A stretch of DNA of 64,000 bases from Rhizobacter sp. (GTDB lineage: Bacteria; Pseudomonadota; Gammaproteobacteria; Burkholderiales; Burkholderiaceae_C). Position numbers and translations under genes: made by a program. Shown in pieces: positions 28,415 to 38,770 of this stretch. The stretch covers positions 42,224 to 106,223 of the forward strand of contig JANXZA010000177.1 of the NCBI GenBank assembly GCA_025355745.1, written 5' to 3'. Under the pieces are notes generated by a model. That model ran no database searches, was not told where the DNA came from, and saw nothing but the letters and a program-made list of their open reading frames with translations. Positions within the stretch are counted from its first letter, which is position 1. The number at the start of each line of letters is the position of its first letter.

Positions 28415-29194
28415 TCAGCGAAAGTCGGCACGGCGTTTCCCGGTGAAGGCTGCCAGGCCCTCGGCGCCGTTGGCGTGGAACAGATTCTCGATGAAGTGAT
28501 CGCGTTCGGCGCTCAGCTGTTGCGCGAGGCTGCGGTTGGCAGCTTGCTGCACCAGCTCCTTGCCGCTTGCAATGGCGTTAGGCGCCAGCTCGGCCAGGCG
28601 CTGCGCGAGCCGCAGCGCTTCGGCAAGGGCCTGGCCGTTGTCGGTCACCCAGCCGACCACGCCCCACTGATGCAACTGCCGCGCCGACACCGGCTCGGCC
28701 AGCCACACCAGCTGCTGAGCCAGCGCCCGCGGCAGCGCCTGCGCCAGGCTCCAGGTGGCGCCCCCGTCGGGCGACAAACCCAGGCGCGCATGAGACAGGA
28801 TGAAGCGCGCGTCTTCGGCCGCCACGATCAGGTCGCAGGCCAGCGCGAGCGAGAAACCGGCGCCGGCGGCAGCACCTTCCACGGCGGCGATCACCGGCTT
28901 CGGAAACGCATGCAGTGCTTCGACGAACTGGTGCAGGTGTTCGATCATCTGCACCTGGGCCGGCGGCCCGGCGGCGCGCCGTTCAAGCAGGCCCTGCAAG
29001 TTGCCGCCGGCGCAGAAATGCGCGCCATCACCGCGCAAGACCACGGCACGGATCTGCGGGTCGGATTCAGCCACGTTCAGCGCCTCGATCCCGGCGGCAA
29101 TCGCCTGGTGCGAGAGCGAGTTGCGGGACGCCGGGTCGCTCAAGGTCAGCACCAGCACGGCGGCGTGGCGTTCTGTCAGCAGCTCTGAGGGCAT
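28415..29194 (-). CDS. Enoyl-CoA hydratase/isomerase
   Basis: GAHFCAGGNLQGLL; FPKPVIAAVEGAAAGAGFSLALACDLIVAAEDARFILSHARLGLSPDGG. Confidence 0.93.
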   Translation of the reverse strand: MPSELLTERHAAVLVLTLSDPASRNSLSHQAIAAGIEALNVAESDPQIRAVVLRGDGAHFCAGGNLQGLLERRAAGPPAQVQMIEHLHQFVEALHAFPKPVIAAVEGAAAGAGFSLALACDLIVAAEDARFILSHARLGLSPDGGATWSLAQALPRALAQQLVWLAEPVSARQLHQWGVVGWVTDNGQALAEALRLAQRLAELAPNAIASGKELVQQAANRSLAQQLSAERDHFIENLFHANGAEGLAAFTGKRRADFR

Positions 29195-29348
29195 GGGGCT
29201 GGGCTCCGGCCTGCAAAGCGAGGCCGTGAATTGTGTCATGGCCGGGGCGTTTGCAAGCCCGGCGCAGCGGTTCGCACCGGGCTTGCGGGCAGGTCGTCAT
29301 GCTAGAGTGCGCCGGTTTTTCGTCTACCTGCCGAGCCCTCTTCAGCCG

Positions 29349-31427
29349 ATGCACCTGCGCGCCGCCTCGACCCTGATCGCCCTCCTTGCTGCGCTCGCCG
29401 CGCCGGGTGCGAACGCGCTGGGATTCGGCCGGGTCGTCAACACCACGCAGCTCGGCCAGGCGTTGAATTTCGCGGCCGTGTTGAACCTTGATGGCGACGA
29501 AACGCTGGCCCGCGAATGCGTCTCGGCCGAAGTATTTTCCGGCGACAACAAACTTCAATCGAACCAGGTTCGGGTCACGCTCGAAGGGGGCGGCGAGTCG
29601 CGTGAGCGCAGCGTTCGCGTCACCTCGGCGGCCTTGATCGACGAGCCGGTGCTGACCGTCGCCGTCACGCTCGGCTGCAACTCGAAGGTGACGCGGCGCT
29701 TCGTCATGTTCATCGACCCGCCGACCGTCAACCTGGCCCAGGCGGGCCCGGGCACTGACAGCGCCCTCCTCGGGCCGCAGCGGGCCGACTCGCAACTCGC
29801 GCCGCTGCTGGCCATCGTGCAGGGAGCCGGGTCGGCCAGCTCGCGCGCTTCGAACTCGGCGGTACCCGGCAAGGCGCGCAACCCGGCTGCAGTGAGCCGG
29901 CGCGCCGGCGCGAACCCGGGTTCGCGCCCGAGCGCAGGACCACGCGATGCCGGCAGCGCGCCCCGCCAGACCGCTGCGCGCAAGGAAGAACGCGTTCGCA
30001 AGCCGGCCGCTGCGCGCCTTGCCGCCAGCCCGCCGCTCGCCCCGCGCGTGGCATCGGGCGGGCCGCGCCTGCAGCTCGAAACCACGCCCACGCTCGTCGC
30101 CCGTGCGGCGTCGGCAGCGACCGAAGGCGCGGCGCCTGCGTTGCCGCCGGCCGCAGCATCGGTGCCCGACGAGCAGGCTCCGGCACTGGCCCGGGAACGC
30201 CAGCGCATCGTCGCTCTCGAAGAAGGGCTGGCGCGCTTGCGCAGCGATTCAGCGGCCACCAACAAGGCCCTGGCCGGTTTGCAGGCGCGGCTCAAGGAGG
30301 CGGAGTCCGAGCGCTATGCGAACCCGCTGGTCTATGGGCTGGCCTGGCTCTCGGGTTTGCTGATGCTGGCAGTGGCAGCGCTGTGGTGGCGCCAGGCGCG
30401 CAGCCGAAGCGCCGCGCAGTGGTGGGTGGCGCCGGATGCGGCGCGCCCCGGTATGCCCGCCGATTCAAACCCATCCGGCGCTGCGGCCGAAACGTCGCTG
30501 GCCGCAGCGCAGTCGCAAGACGACACGGGCGAGGCCACCACCGCCTTCGACGTTGCCGCCGTCAGCGCGCCATCTGCGTCGAACCCGGCATGGGTACCGC
30601 GCCCGCCCATCGCGACCCCCGCCCTCGCGGTGCTTGCCGAACCCACGCGCGAACTGTCGGTCGAGGAACTGATCGACCTCGAACAGCAGGCAGAGTTCTT
30701 CGTCGTGCTGGGGCAGGATGAGGCGGCCATCGACCTGCTGATGAGCCATGTGCGCAGCGACGGCGGCATCAGCCCGCTGCCGTATCTGAAGCTGCTTGAG
30801 ATCTACCGCCGACGCGGCGAAAACGATGCCTATGAGCGCATCCGCGAGCGCTTCAACCGGCGCTTCAATGCCTATGCCCCCGGCTGGGACTCGGACCTGC
30901 AACAAGGCCGTTCGCTGGAAGATTACCCCGATATCGTCGAGCGCCTGAACGCGCTTTGGACGACACCGGCGCGTGTCATGGAGACGCTCGACGCGTCGCT
31001 GTTCCGGCGCAACATGACCGACGAGACCTTCGACCTGCCGGCGTATCGCGAGCTGCTGTTCCTGTACTCGATCGCCCGCGATCTGGCCGAGCACGGCGCG
31101 TCCGAGCCGGGCGGCGACGTCGACCTGCTGCTGCCGCTGGCAGAGCCCGAAGCCAGCGCCCAGCCGGCCTCACGGCTGCTCGCCAGGCCGGATGAAAACA
31201 CCGACTTCGCGAACAGCGACATGATGACGATGCCGCTCGACCTCGACGTGTCGTTCGCGGCCGCACCCAACCCCAGTGGCGATGGCGCCGAGACCACGCC
31301 GGCAGCACTGCGGCGCGTGCCGGGCCAGCGCTTCGGCACCGAGTCGGGCTTTCTCGATTTCAACCTCGGCGGCACGGTGCCGGGAGCCGGCAAACCGGGC
31401 AAGACCGGGTCGTCATCGAACCGCTGA
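29349..31427 (+). CDS. FimV-like membrane protein
   Basis: Signal peptide, FimV-type N-terminal domain (LGFGRVVNTTQLGQALNFAAVLNLDGDE...), P/A-rich linker, TM helix, acidic C-terminal region with LGQDEAAIDLLMSHVRSDGGISPLPYLKLLEIYRRRGE. Confidence 0.7.
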   Translation: MHLRAASTLIALLAALAAPGANALGFGRVVNTTQLGQALNFAAVLNLDGDETLARECVSAEVFSGDNKLQSNQVRVTLEGGGESRERSVRVTSAALIDEPVLTVAVTLGCNSKVTRRFVMFIDPPTVNLAQAGPGTDSALLGPQRADSQLAPLLAIVQGAGSASSRASNSAVPGKARNPAAVSRRAGANPGSRPSAGPRDAGSAPRQTAARKEERVRKPAAARLAASPPLAPRVASGGPRLQLETTPTLVARAASAATEGAAPALPPAAASVPDEQAPALARERQRIVALEEGLARLRSDSAATNKALAGLQARLKEAESERYANPLVYGLAWLSGLLMLAVAALWWRQARSRSAAQWWVAPDAARPGMPADSNPSGAAAETSLAAAQSQDDTGEATTAFDVAAVSAPSASNPAWVPRPPIATPALAVLAEPTRELSVEELIDLEQQAEFFVVLGQDEAAIDLLMSHVRSDGGISPLPYLKLLEIYRRRGENDAYERIRERFNRRFNAYAPGWDSDLQQGRSLEDYPDIVERLNALWTTPARVMETLDASLFRRNMTDETFDLPAYRELLFLYSIARDLAEHGASEPGGDVDLLLPLAEPEASAQPASRLLARPDENTDFANSDMMTMPLDLDVSFAAAPNPSGDGAETTPAALRRVPGQRFGTESGFLDFNLGGTVPGAGKPGKTGSSSNR

Positions 31428-31480
31428 TCGGCGTTTGATGCCGGCACACTGCGGCCTGATCGGCCAGCCGCAGCGCCCCC

Positions 31481-32641
31481 TCACAGCCTTGCCAGGCGCT
31501 CCAGTGCGAGTTGCAGCGTCGCGTCCTTCTTGGCGAAGCAGAAGCGCGCGAAGCCCTGCTCGAAACCCGTCTGATAGAACGCCGTGAGCGGGATCGCGGC
31601 CACGCCGACCTCGGCCGTCAGCCAGCGGCAGAAGGCCGCTTCGCCCAGGTCGCTGATGGCCGAGTAATCGACGCACTGGAAGAAGCTGCCCTGGCACGGC
31701 AGCAGGCGAAAGCGCGTGCCGGCCAGGCCGGCGCGGAACAGGTCGCGCTTGCGCTCGTAGAACGCTGCCAGGCCGAGGTGGTGGCCAGCGTCCTGCATGT
31801 AGACGGCCAGGCCGTGCTGCACCGGCGTGTTGACCGTGAACACGTTGAACTGATGGACCTTTCGGAATTCAGCCATCAACGCCGCCGGCGCGGCCACGAA
31901 GCCGACCTTCCAGCCCGTCACGTGGTAGGTCTTGCCGAAGCTCGAGACGATGAAGCTGCGCAGCGCCAGCTCGGGAAAACGGGCCACGCTCTGGTGCGCC
32001 TGGCCGTCGAACACCATGTGCTCGTAGACCTCGTCGGCGATCACCAGGATGTCGGTCTCGCGCAGCAGTTCGGCCAGCGTGCGCATCTGCGCTTCGCTCC
32101 AGACCGTGCCGCTCGGGTTGTGCGGCGTATTGACGATGATGGCGCGGGTGCGCGGCGAGATGGCGGCGCGGATGCGCGCAAAGTCGGGCGCGAAGCTGCC
32201 TGGCGTCAGCGGCACGTGCACGGCCACGCCGCCGGCCAGCACGATGTTCGGCTCGTAGCTGTCGTAGCACGGGTCGAGCACGATGACTTCATCGCCCGGC
32301 TGCACGATCGCCAGGATGATGGTCAGGATCGCCTGCGTGGCCCCGGCGGTGATCGTGACCTCGCTGCCGGCATCGAAGCGTTGGCCGTACAAAGCCTCGA
32401 TCTTGGCCGCCACCGCCTCGCGCAACGCCGGTACGCCGGCCATCGGCGGGTACTGGTTCAGGCCGCTGCGCATGGCGCTGTGCACCGCATCGACAAGGCC
32501 CGGGTCGCAATCGAAATCGGGGAAGCCCTGGCCCAGGTTCACCGCGTCGTGTTCTTGTGCAAGTGCCGACATGACGCTGAAGATCGTCGTGCCCACGGCG
32601 GGCAGGCGGCTGATGAGGGGCGGTGTGTGCAGGCGGGTCAT
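31481..32641 (-). CDS. PLP-dependent aminotransferase class I/II (methionine aminotransferase-like)
   Basis: NLGQGFPDFDCDP; NTPHNPSGTVWS; SSFGKTYHVTGWKVGF. Confidence 0.92.
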   Translation of the reverse strand: MTRLHTPPLISRLPAVGTTIFSVMSALAQEHDAVNLGQGFPDFDCDPGLVDAVHSAMRSGLNQYPPMAGVPALREAVAAKIEALYGQRFDAGSEVTITAGATQAILTIILAIVQPGDEVIVLDPCYDSYEPNIVLAGGVAVHVPLTPGSFAPDFARIRAAISPRTRAIIVNTPHNPSGTVWSEAQMRTLAELLRETDILVIADEVYEHMVFDGQAHQSVARFPELALRSFIVSSFGKTYHVTGWKVGFVAAPAALMAEFRKVHQFNVFTVNTPVQHGLAVYMQDAGHHLGLAAFYERKRDLFRAGLAGTRFRLLPCQGSFFQCVDYSAISDLGEAAFCRWLTAEVGVAAIPLTAFYQTGFEQGFARFCFAKKDATLQLALERLARL

Positions 32642-32708
32642 GGGTGGGTCGTGGGTGGGCAGGGGTTCAAAGCTCGGCGCGAGGGCCTAACGAAATGATT
32701 GAGCGGCA

Positions 32709-33671
32709 TCAGAGCTGGTAGTCGCCGCCCTGGCCGATGTCACCGGGTTCGCTCTCCATCGCCCGCGTGATGGCGGCACGGTTCAGGCGGCCGGACAACA
32801 TCTCGGCGAAGGCATAGACGTAGTTGCGCAGGTAGGCGCCGCGCTTGAAGGCAACGCGGGTCACGTTCTGGCCGAACAGGTGACCGACCGGGCGTGCCAC
32901 CAGGTCGCTGCCCAGTGGCTCGTCGCGCACCGCCGCTTCGGCGACGATGCCCACCCCCAGCCCGATCCGCACATAGGTCTTGATCACATCGGCGTCGATC
33001 GCTTCGAGCACGATGTCGGGCTTCAGATGCCGCGCCGCGAAGGCCTGGTCGACGCGGCTGCGGCCGCTGTACGACGGGTGGTAGGTCACCAGCGGCAGCA
33101 GCGCCAGGTCTTCGAGCGAGATGCGTTCGAGCTGGGCCAGAGGATGCCCGGCCGGCATCACCACCGCATGCTGCCATTCGTAGCAGGGCAGGGTGACCAG
33201 GCCGGCGATGGTGGCCAGCGATTCGGTCGCCAGGCCGATGTCGGCCACCTCTTCGATCAGCATCCGCGCGACCTGTTCGGGCGAGCCCTGGTGCAGGCTG
33301 ATGTTGACCTTCGGGAAGCGCTTGCGCAATTGCACCACCGGCTCGGGCAGGAAGTAGCGTGCCTGGCTGTGGGTGGTGGCGATCGACAGCGTGCCGGCGT
33401 CCTGCTTCGAGAATTCATCGCCGATGCGCTTCAGGTTGCCGACCTCGCGCAGGATGATCTCGATCGCCTTCAGCACCTGCTGGCCGGGCTCGGTGACGCG
33501 CCGCAGGCGCTTGCCGTGGCGGGCGAAGATGTCGATGCCGAGTTCGCCTTCGAGTTCGAGGATCGCTTTCGAGACGCCGGGCTGCGAGGTGAACAGCGCC
33601 TTGGCGGTTTCGGTCAGGTTCAGGTCGCGGCGCACGGCCTCCTGGACGAAGCGGAACTGGTGCAGATTCAT
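32709..33671 (-). CDS. cysB: LysR-family regulator, CysB/Cbl-type
   Basis: MNLHQFRFVQEAVRRDLNLTETAKALFTSQPGVSKAILELEGELGIDIFARHGKRLRRVTEPG... Confidence 0.9.
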   Translation of the reverse strand: MNLHQFRFVQEAVRRDLNLTETAKALFTSQPGVSKAILELEGELGIDIFARHGKRLRRVTEPGQQVLKAIEIILREVGNLKRIGDEFSKQDAGTLSIATTHSQARYFLPEPVVQLRKRFPKVNISLHQGSPEQVARMLIEEVADIGLATESLATIAGLVTLPCYEWQHAVVMPAGHPLAQLERISLEDLALLPLVTYHPSYSGRSRVDQAFAARHLKPDIVLEAIDADVIKTYVRIGLGVGIVAEAAVRDEPLGSDLVARPVGHLFGQNVTRVAFKRGAYLRNYVYAFAEMLSGRLNRAAITRAMESEPGDIGQGGDYQL

Positions 33672-34150
33672 GGGCGCGGCCCGGCGGCAGGCTGCGGGGT
33701 TGCAAGCGCGGTTGTATGGTTTGTTGCCAGGTCTGTTGCAACGTCGCTATCCGCCAACTCGACGGCTGCGCGCGCCATCGCCTCAATCACGCTGGTGCGT
33801 GCGCCGATGGCGGTTTGCAGCTGCCACAGCACGCCCGGGTGGGCGGCGGCCAGCTCGGCCAGCAGGGCTGGCAAGTCCTTGCGGACATGGCCGCCGGCAC
33901 CGAGGAACAGCGGCACGACATCGATGCGCGCGCAGCCCGCAGCGGCCAGTGCCGTGCCGGCATCGATCAGCGACGGAGTCATGAATTCAAGGAAGGCGAG
34001 TTGCACCATCACGTTGATATCAAAGCCCCGCACACGATCGGCCACGGCTTCGAAGGGCTCGGCCCAGCGCGGGTCGCGCGCGCCGTGGGCGAACAGCAGC
34101 AGGCCGCGTTTCATCGCATGGTTCATCGCGTGCTTCATCGCTTGTTTCAT
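33668..34150 (-). CDS. CbiX/sirohydrochlorin chelatase family protein
   Basis: GLLLFAHGARDPRWAEPFEAVADRV; VVPLFLGAGGHVRKDLPALL; ATGA overlap with lptG; four in-frame candidate ATGs. Confidence 0.88.
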   Translation of the reverse strand: MKQAMKHAMNHAMKRGLLLFAHGARDPRWAEPFEAVADRVRGFDINVMVQLAFLEFMTPSLIDAGTALAAAGCARIDVVPLFLGAGGHVRKDLPALLAELAAAHPGVLWQLQTAIGARTSVIEAMARAAVELADSDVATDLATNHTTALATPQPAAGPRP

Positions 34151-34152
34151 CG
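34110..34152. repeat. 12-bp tandem repeat containing successive ATG codons at the cbiX-like start
   Basis: ttcatcgcatgg/ttcatcgcgtgc/ttcatcgcttgt/ttcatcg; encodes MKQA-MKHA-MNHA-MKRG on minus. Confidence 0.9.
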
Positions 34153-35319
34153 GTACCGCACCAGCCAGCTGAACGCCGCGAACGACAGCAGCAGGTACAG
34201 CGCGCTCGGTGCGGCGGCCACCATCCACGGCGTCCAGTCGCGCAGCAGGCCGAGGTGGCCGGCGACGTTGTTCAGCAATACGAAGCTGATGCCCAGCATG
34301 ATGCCGCCGAAGACCTTCAGGCTGATGCCGCCGCTGCGGGCCTGCAGGTAGGCGAAGGGCAGCGCCAGGCCGACCATCACGAGGCAGGCGAACGGGTACA
34401 GCGCGCGCTTCCAGAACTGGATTTGATAGCTCTGCGCGGCCTGCTCGTTGTCGGCCAGGTGGCCGATGTAGCGGAACAGCGCCAGGGTCGACATGCTGCT
34501 CGCCGGCGACACCGCCGCCGCCACCACGGCCGCCGACAGGCTGCTGCGCCACTCCAGCGCGGACAGCTTCGCGTCGATCGCCTGTGCGGGGCGGACCGCC
34601 GCGCCGCTGTTACCGGCGGCAGCCCCGGACGCGCCGTCGCTGCGGCCCTCGCCCCCACCATTGCCCATCACCCAGCGCGTCACGCTCACATCGCGCAGCG
34701 ACCAGGTCGCGTTCGGCTGCACCTGTGCGCTGGCGGCGGCGATGCGGCGCAGCAGCCGGCCATCGGCGTCGAACTCGAAGATGCGGATGTCGTTGAGCAG
34801 CGTTCCCGGCCCGGCCGAGCCGACGCTGATCGAGTAGCTGCGCTCGCCGTCGGGTGTGTTCGCATGGTCCTTCAGCCACGCGCCCGAGGGCCCGAGTTTC
34901 AGGCCGCCCTTGTGGCGCGCCTGCAGCTGGCCGGCCTGGCGTTCACCGAGCGGCGCGAGGTAGTCGCCGACCAGGAAGGTCAGCACCCCGAAGATCAGAC
35001 CGAGGCTGGCAAGCAGCGACAGGGCCCGCCCCGGCCCGAGCCCGCCGGTGCGCAGGATGGTGTACTGCGACGACTGCGCCAGCCGCGCCAGCGTGTAGAT
35101 GGTGCCGATCAGCACGGCGATCGGCGCGACCTCGTAGAAGTGCCCCGGCAGCAGCAGCAACGCATACAGCGCGGCGTGCACCAGCGTGTAGCCGCCCTGG
35201 CCCACATCGGCGAGCTGGTCGACGAAATCGATGAAGAACGACAGCGACAGAAAGGCCAGCGCGACGAAGGCAACGGCCGACACGATGTCGGCATAGAACA
35301 GGCGCCTGACCGTTTTCAT
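34147..35319 (-). CDS. lptG: LPS export ABC transporter permease LptG
   Basis: YjgP/YjgQ-type permease: MKTVRRLFYADIVSAVAFVALAFLSLSFFIDFVDQLADVG...; downstream of lptF. Confidence 0.92.
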   Translation of the reverse strand: MKTVRRLFYADIVSAVAFVALAFLSLSFFIDFVDQLADVGQGGYTLVHAALYALLLLPGHFYEVAPIAVLIGTIYTLARLAQSSQYTILRTGGLGPGRALSLLASLGLIFGVLTFLVGDYLAPLGERQAGQLQARHKGGLKLGPSGAWLKDHANTPDGERSYSISVGSAGPGTLLNDIRIFEFDADGRLLRRIAAASAQVQPNATWSLRDVSVTRWVMGNGGGEGRSDGASGAAAGNSGAAVRPAQAIDAKLSALEWRSSLSAAVVAAAVSPASSMSTLALFRYIGHLADNEQAAQSYQIQFWKRALYPFACLVMVGLALPFAYLQARSGGISLKVFGGIMLGISFVLLNNVAGHLGLLRDWTPWMVAAAPSALYLLLSFAAFSWLVRYR

Positions 35320-36443
35320 GCGCGGCCCGAGGCGCTGCGCGCTTCGTCCCGAATCGGCCCGGACGAGCGCCGCCAGCCGAGCCGGGCATTGCCGTTTTCA
35401 CGCCACCACAGCAGCGTCATCGCGATCAGGAACGCGCCGCCATGCGCGGCCACCAGCGCGGTACCCATTCCGACCTTGCCTGCGGCGACCCAGGCCTGCG
35501 TCAGGTTGATGAGGTTGTAGTAAACGACGAAGCTCAGCAGCGCGAACAGCAGGTTCCAGTTGCTGGCGCGGCGCAGGTTCGATGCCGCCAGGCCGATGCC
35601 CAGCAGCACCATGTTCGCCGCCCCCAGCGCCAGGCCGAGGCGCCACGCCAGTTCGCCCTGGTGGCGTGGCGTGGGCGCGCGCAGCAGGTCGATGCTGCGC
35701 CGCGCCTTCGGCGGCAGGTCGTCCAGGTTCGAGATCAGCCGTTCGCCGATCTGCGCGCTGTACCCCTCGAAGCGGGCCAGCGTCTTGTCGCCGGTGCGCT
35801 GATTCTGTTCGTTGCGCTGGCCGCGCGACAGCGTCAGCATGCGGTCGTCGCCCTGCAGTTCGATGCGCCCGCTGCGCGCCGAGGTGACCGACTCGACCTC
35901 GCCCTGCGCGGTCAGGATGAAGACGTTGCGCCCGGTGCGGCTGTCGGCCGCGTCGCGCTCGATGAAGAACACGCGGCTGCCGTCGTTCGAGGTCTGGAAC
36001 TGGCCGGGTGCGACGCGCGACAGGTCGGAGCGGCGCTCGAAGCGTTCCTTCAGTTCGACGCTGCGCTGGTTCTGCCAGGGCCAGACGAACAGCGCCAGCG
36101 CCGCCACCACCCCCAGCACCGGCCAGCTCATGCGCAGCACCGGGCGCACGAAGCGCGTGATGCCGATGCCACTGGCGAACCAGATCGTCATCTCGCTCTC
36201 GCGGTACATGCGGGTCAGGGTGGCAACCACGGCGATGAACAGCGACAGCGCCAGCATCGTCGGCAAATGGCCGAGCGCGATGTAGCCGAGCAGCAGCACC
36301 ACATCTTGCGGCGCGACCTGGCCGATGGCGGCCTGGCCGAGGGTGCGGATCAGCATCATCGTCAGCACGATGGTCAGGATCACGACCAGGGTCGCACCGA
36401 AGTTGCGCGCCAGTTCTCGGCGCAAAGTGGAATCGAATAACAT
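35316..36443 (-). CDS. lptF: LPS export ABC transporter permease LptF
   Basis: MLFDSTLRRELARNFGATLVVILTIVLTMMLIRTLGQAA... Confidence 0.92.
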   Translation of the reverse strand: MLFDSTLRRELARNFGATLVVILTIVLTMMLIRTLGQAAIGQVAPQDVVLLLGYIALGHLPTMLALSLFIAVVATLTRMYRESEMTIWFASGIGITRFVRPVLRMSWPVLGVVAALALFVWPWQNQRSVELKERFERRSDLSRVAPGQFQTSNDGSRVFFIERDAADSRTGRNVFILTAQGEVESVTSARSGRIELQGDDRMLTLSRGQRNEQNQRTGDKTLARFEGYSAQIGERLISNLDDLPPKARRSIDLLRAPTPRHQGELAWRLGLALGAANMVLLGIGLAASNLRRASNWNLLFALLSFVVYYNLINLTQAWVAAGKVGMGTALVAAHGGAFLIAMTLLWWRENGNARLGWRRSSGPIRDEARSASGRA

Positions 36444-36487
36444 CGTTCGCTTGCCCACGAGGCATGCCAAAACCAGGACTTTCGATT

Positions 36488-37948
36488 ATGGACTTTCGCC
36501 ATCAAATCTCCGTTCCCCAGGCGCTGGCCGCCACCGCGTGCGATGCGCTGGTGCTTGTCGTCAACAGCGACCCGGTCGAGCCGATGCTCGACGCGCCACT
36601 GGCCGCCGCACTCGCCGATGCGCTCGCGCAAGGCGACCTGACCTTGAAGGCGGGCAAGAGCCTTTACCTGCACCGCCCGGCCGGCGTGAAGGCGCCGCGC
36701 GTGGTGTTCGCTGCGGCGGGTGCGAACACGGTCAAGGCCTTCAAGGCGGCCGTGGCCTGCGGCATCAATCAAGTCAAGGGCAGTGGCGCCAGGCACATCG
36801 CGGTGGCGCTCGCGAATGCCGGCACCTTGAGCGATGCGCATGCCGAGGCGGTGGTCACGGCGGCCCGTGAATGCACTTACAGCTACCACCACACCAAGCC
36901 GAGCGCACCCGCAGCCTCGAAGCTCGACAAGCTCACGCTGCTGTGCAGCAAGGCCGATGCGAAGGGCGTCGCCCACGGTCTGGCACGCGGCCACGCGGTG
37001 GCCGCCGGCGTGGCGCTGGCGCGCGAATGCGCGAACCGCCCGCCGAACCACTGCACGCCGACGTATCTGGCCGAGCAGGCGAAGAAGCTCGGCAAGGAGT
37101 ACGGCCTGAAGGTCGAGGTGCTGGACCGCAAGGACTGCGAGAAGCTCGGCATGGGCTCGTTCCTGGCCGTTGCCCAGGGCTCGACCGAGCCGCTGAAGTT
37201 CATCGTCGCGCGCTACGAAGGTGCGGCCAAGGCGCAGGCGCCGGTGGTGCTGGTCGGCAAGGGCATCACCTTCGACTCGGGCGGCATCTCGCTCAAGCCG
37301 GGCGCCGACATGGACGAGATGAAGTTCGACATGGGCGGCGCGGCGAGCGTGCTCGGCACCCTGCGCGCCGTGGCCGAATTGAAGCCGAAGCTGAACCTGG
37401 TCTGCATCATTCCGTCGTGCGAGAACATGCCGGCCGGCGCTGCGGTGAAGCCCGGCGACGTGGTCAAGAGCATGTCCGGCCAGACCATCGAGATCCTCAA
37501 CACCGACGCCGAAGGCCGCCTCATCCTGTGCGATGCGTTGACTTACGCCGAGCGCTTCAAACCCGCCGTGGTGGTTGACATCGCCACCCTCACCGGTGCC
37601 TGCGTGGTCGCACTCGGGCACCACCATTCCGGCCTCTTCACGGCCGATGAAACCGTGGCCGCGCAGATGCATGCCGCCAGCCTCAGCGGCCTCGACCCGT
37701 GCTGGCGCATGCCGCTCGACGAGGAGTACGACGAAGGCCTGAAGAGCAACTTTGCCGACATGGCGAACATCGGTTCGCGCGCCGGCGGCGCCATCACGGC
37801 GGCGATGTTCCTGCGCCGCTTCACCGCCAAGTACCCGTGGGCGCACCTTGACATCGCGGGCACGGCGTGGAAGTCGGGCGCGGCGAAGGGCTCGACCGGC
37901 CGGCCGGTTTCGCTGCTCACGCACTTCGTGCTGGCTCAGGTGGCGTGA
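36488..37948 (+). CDS. pepA: Leucyl aminopeptidase
   Basis: VLVGKGITFDSGGISLKPGADMDEMKFDMGGAASVLG; NTDAEGRLILCDALTYAE; divergent from lptF. Confidence 0.96.
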   Translation: MDFRHQISVPQALAATACDALVLVVNSDPVEPMLDAPLAAALADALAQGDLTLKAGKSLYLHRPAGVKAPRVVFAAAGANTVKAFKAAVACGINQVKGSGARHIAVALANAGTLSDAHAEAVVTAARECTYSYHHTKPSAPAASKLDKLTLLCSKADAKGVAHGLARGHAVAAGVALARECANRPPNHCTPTYLAEQAKKLGKEYGLKVEVLDRKDCEKLGMGSFLAVAQGSTEPLKFIVARYEGAAKAQAPVVLVGKGITFDSGGISLKPGADMDEMKFDMGGAASVLGTLRAVAELKPKLNLVCIIPSCENMPAGAAVKPGDVVKSMSGQTIEILNTDAEGRLILCDALTYAERFKPAVVVDIATLTGACVVALGHHHSGLFTADETVAAQMHAASLSGLDPCWRMPLDEEYDEGLKSNFADMANIGSRAGGAITAAMFLRRFTAKYPWAHLDIAGTAWKSGAAKGSTGRPVSLLTHFVLAQVA

Positions 37949-37988
37949 CCTGCACGCCGCGCGGGCCGCGCCGGCAACGCCTGGTGCG

Positions 37989-38426
37989 ATGACCGAAGTC
38001 AAGTTCCACTTCAACGTGGCCGACAGCATCGATTACGCATGCCGCTTGCTGCGCAAGGCTATGCGCCAGGGCGTCACGGTGGTCGTCACCGGGCCGCTGC
38101 CAGTGCTGTCGAACCTGGACCGTGCGCTGTGGGCATTCGAGCCGGTCGAGTTCCTGCCGCATGTCCTGCTGCAGCCCGGCCAGGCCGTGGCGCCGCGGCT
38201 GCGTGGCACGCGTCTCTGGCTGACCGAAGACCCGGCTGCCAGCGGGCACCACGAGGTGCTGGTCAACCTGGGGCAGGGCGCGGCGCAGGCGCCGGCCGGC
38301 TTCGAGAGCTTTGCGCGCGTGGTCGAGATCGTCTCCACCGACCCCGAGGACCGCGCCGCAGCGCGCCTGCGCTGGAAGCACTACGCGGGCCGCGGCTATG
38401 CGATCGAACGCCATGAGGTTGCCTGA
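37989..38426 (+). CDS. holC: DNA polymerase III chi subunit
   Basis: MTEVKFHFNVADSIDYACRLLRKAMRQGVTVVV...; downstream of pepA. Confidence 0.92.
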   Translation: MTEVKFHFNVADSIDYACRLLRKAMRQGVTVVVTGPLPVLSNLDRALWAFEPVEFLPHVLLQPGQAVAPRLRGTRLWLTEDPAASGHHEVLVNLGQGAAQAPAGFESFARVVEIVSTDPEDRAAARLRWKHYAGRGYAIERHEVA

Positions 38427-38770
38427 TGAGCGAGCACGAGCCGGTGCCGCCGCAGCACGTGCCCACGCTCACCGAGGTGGTCGAGTGGCCGCAGCCTGTG
38501 CAGCCCGTGGCGGCAGCGGCGCCGGCGTCCTCAAGCCACGTTGCCGAAGCGGTGCCCAGCGAAGCCCAGTTGGTGCAGCGCGTGCTGGCCGACTTGCAGC
38601 GCCAGACCGACCTGATGCTCGACTACCGGTTGCGCGAGGTGCTCACCCCCTTGCTGGCGCGTGCCGCCGACAACCTGATTCGCGAAGCGCGTGGCGAACT
38701 TGCCTCGACCTTGCGTGACATGGTGGCGCGCGCCGTGGCCCAGGAATTGGCGCGTCATCGCGGCAGCTAG
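38426..38770 (+). CDS. Hypothetical protein (helical C-terminal domain)
   Basis: 114 aa; overlaps the holC stop; VLADLQRQTDLMLDYRLREVLTPLLARAADNLIREARGELASTLRDMVARAVAQEL. Confidence 0.7.
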   Translation: MSEHEPVPPQHVPTLTEVVEWPQPVQPVAAAAPASSSHVAEAVPSEAQLVQRVLADLQRQTDLMLDYRLREVLTPLLARAADNLIREARGELASTLRDMVARAVAQELARHRGS

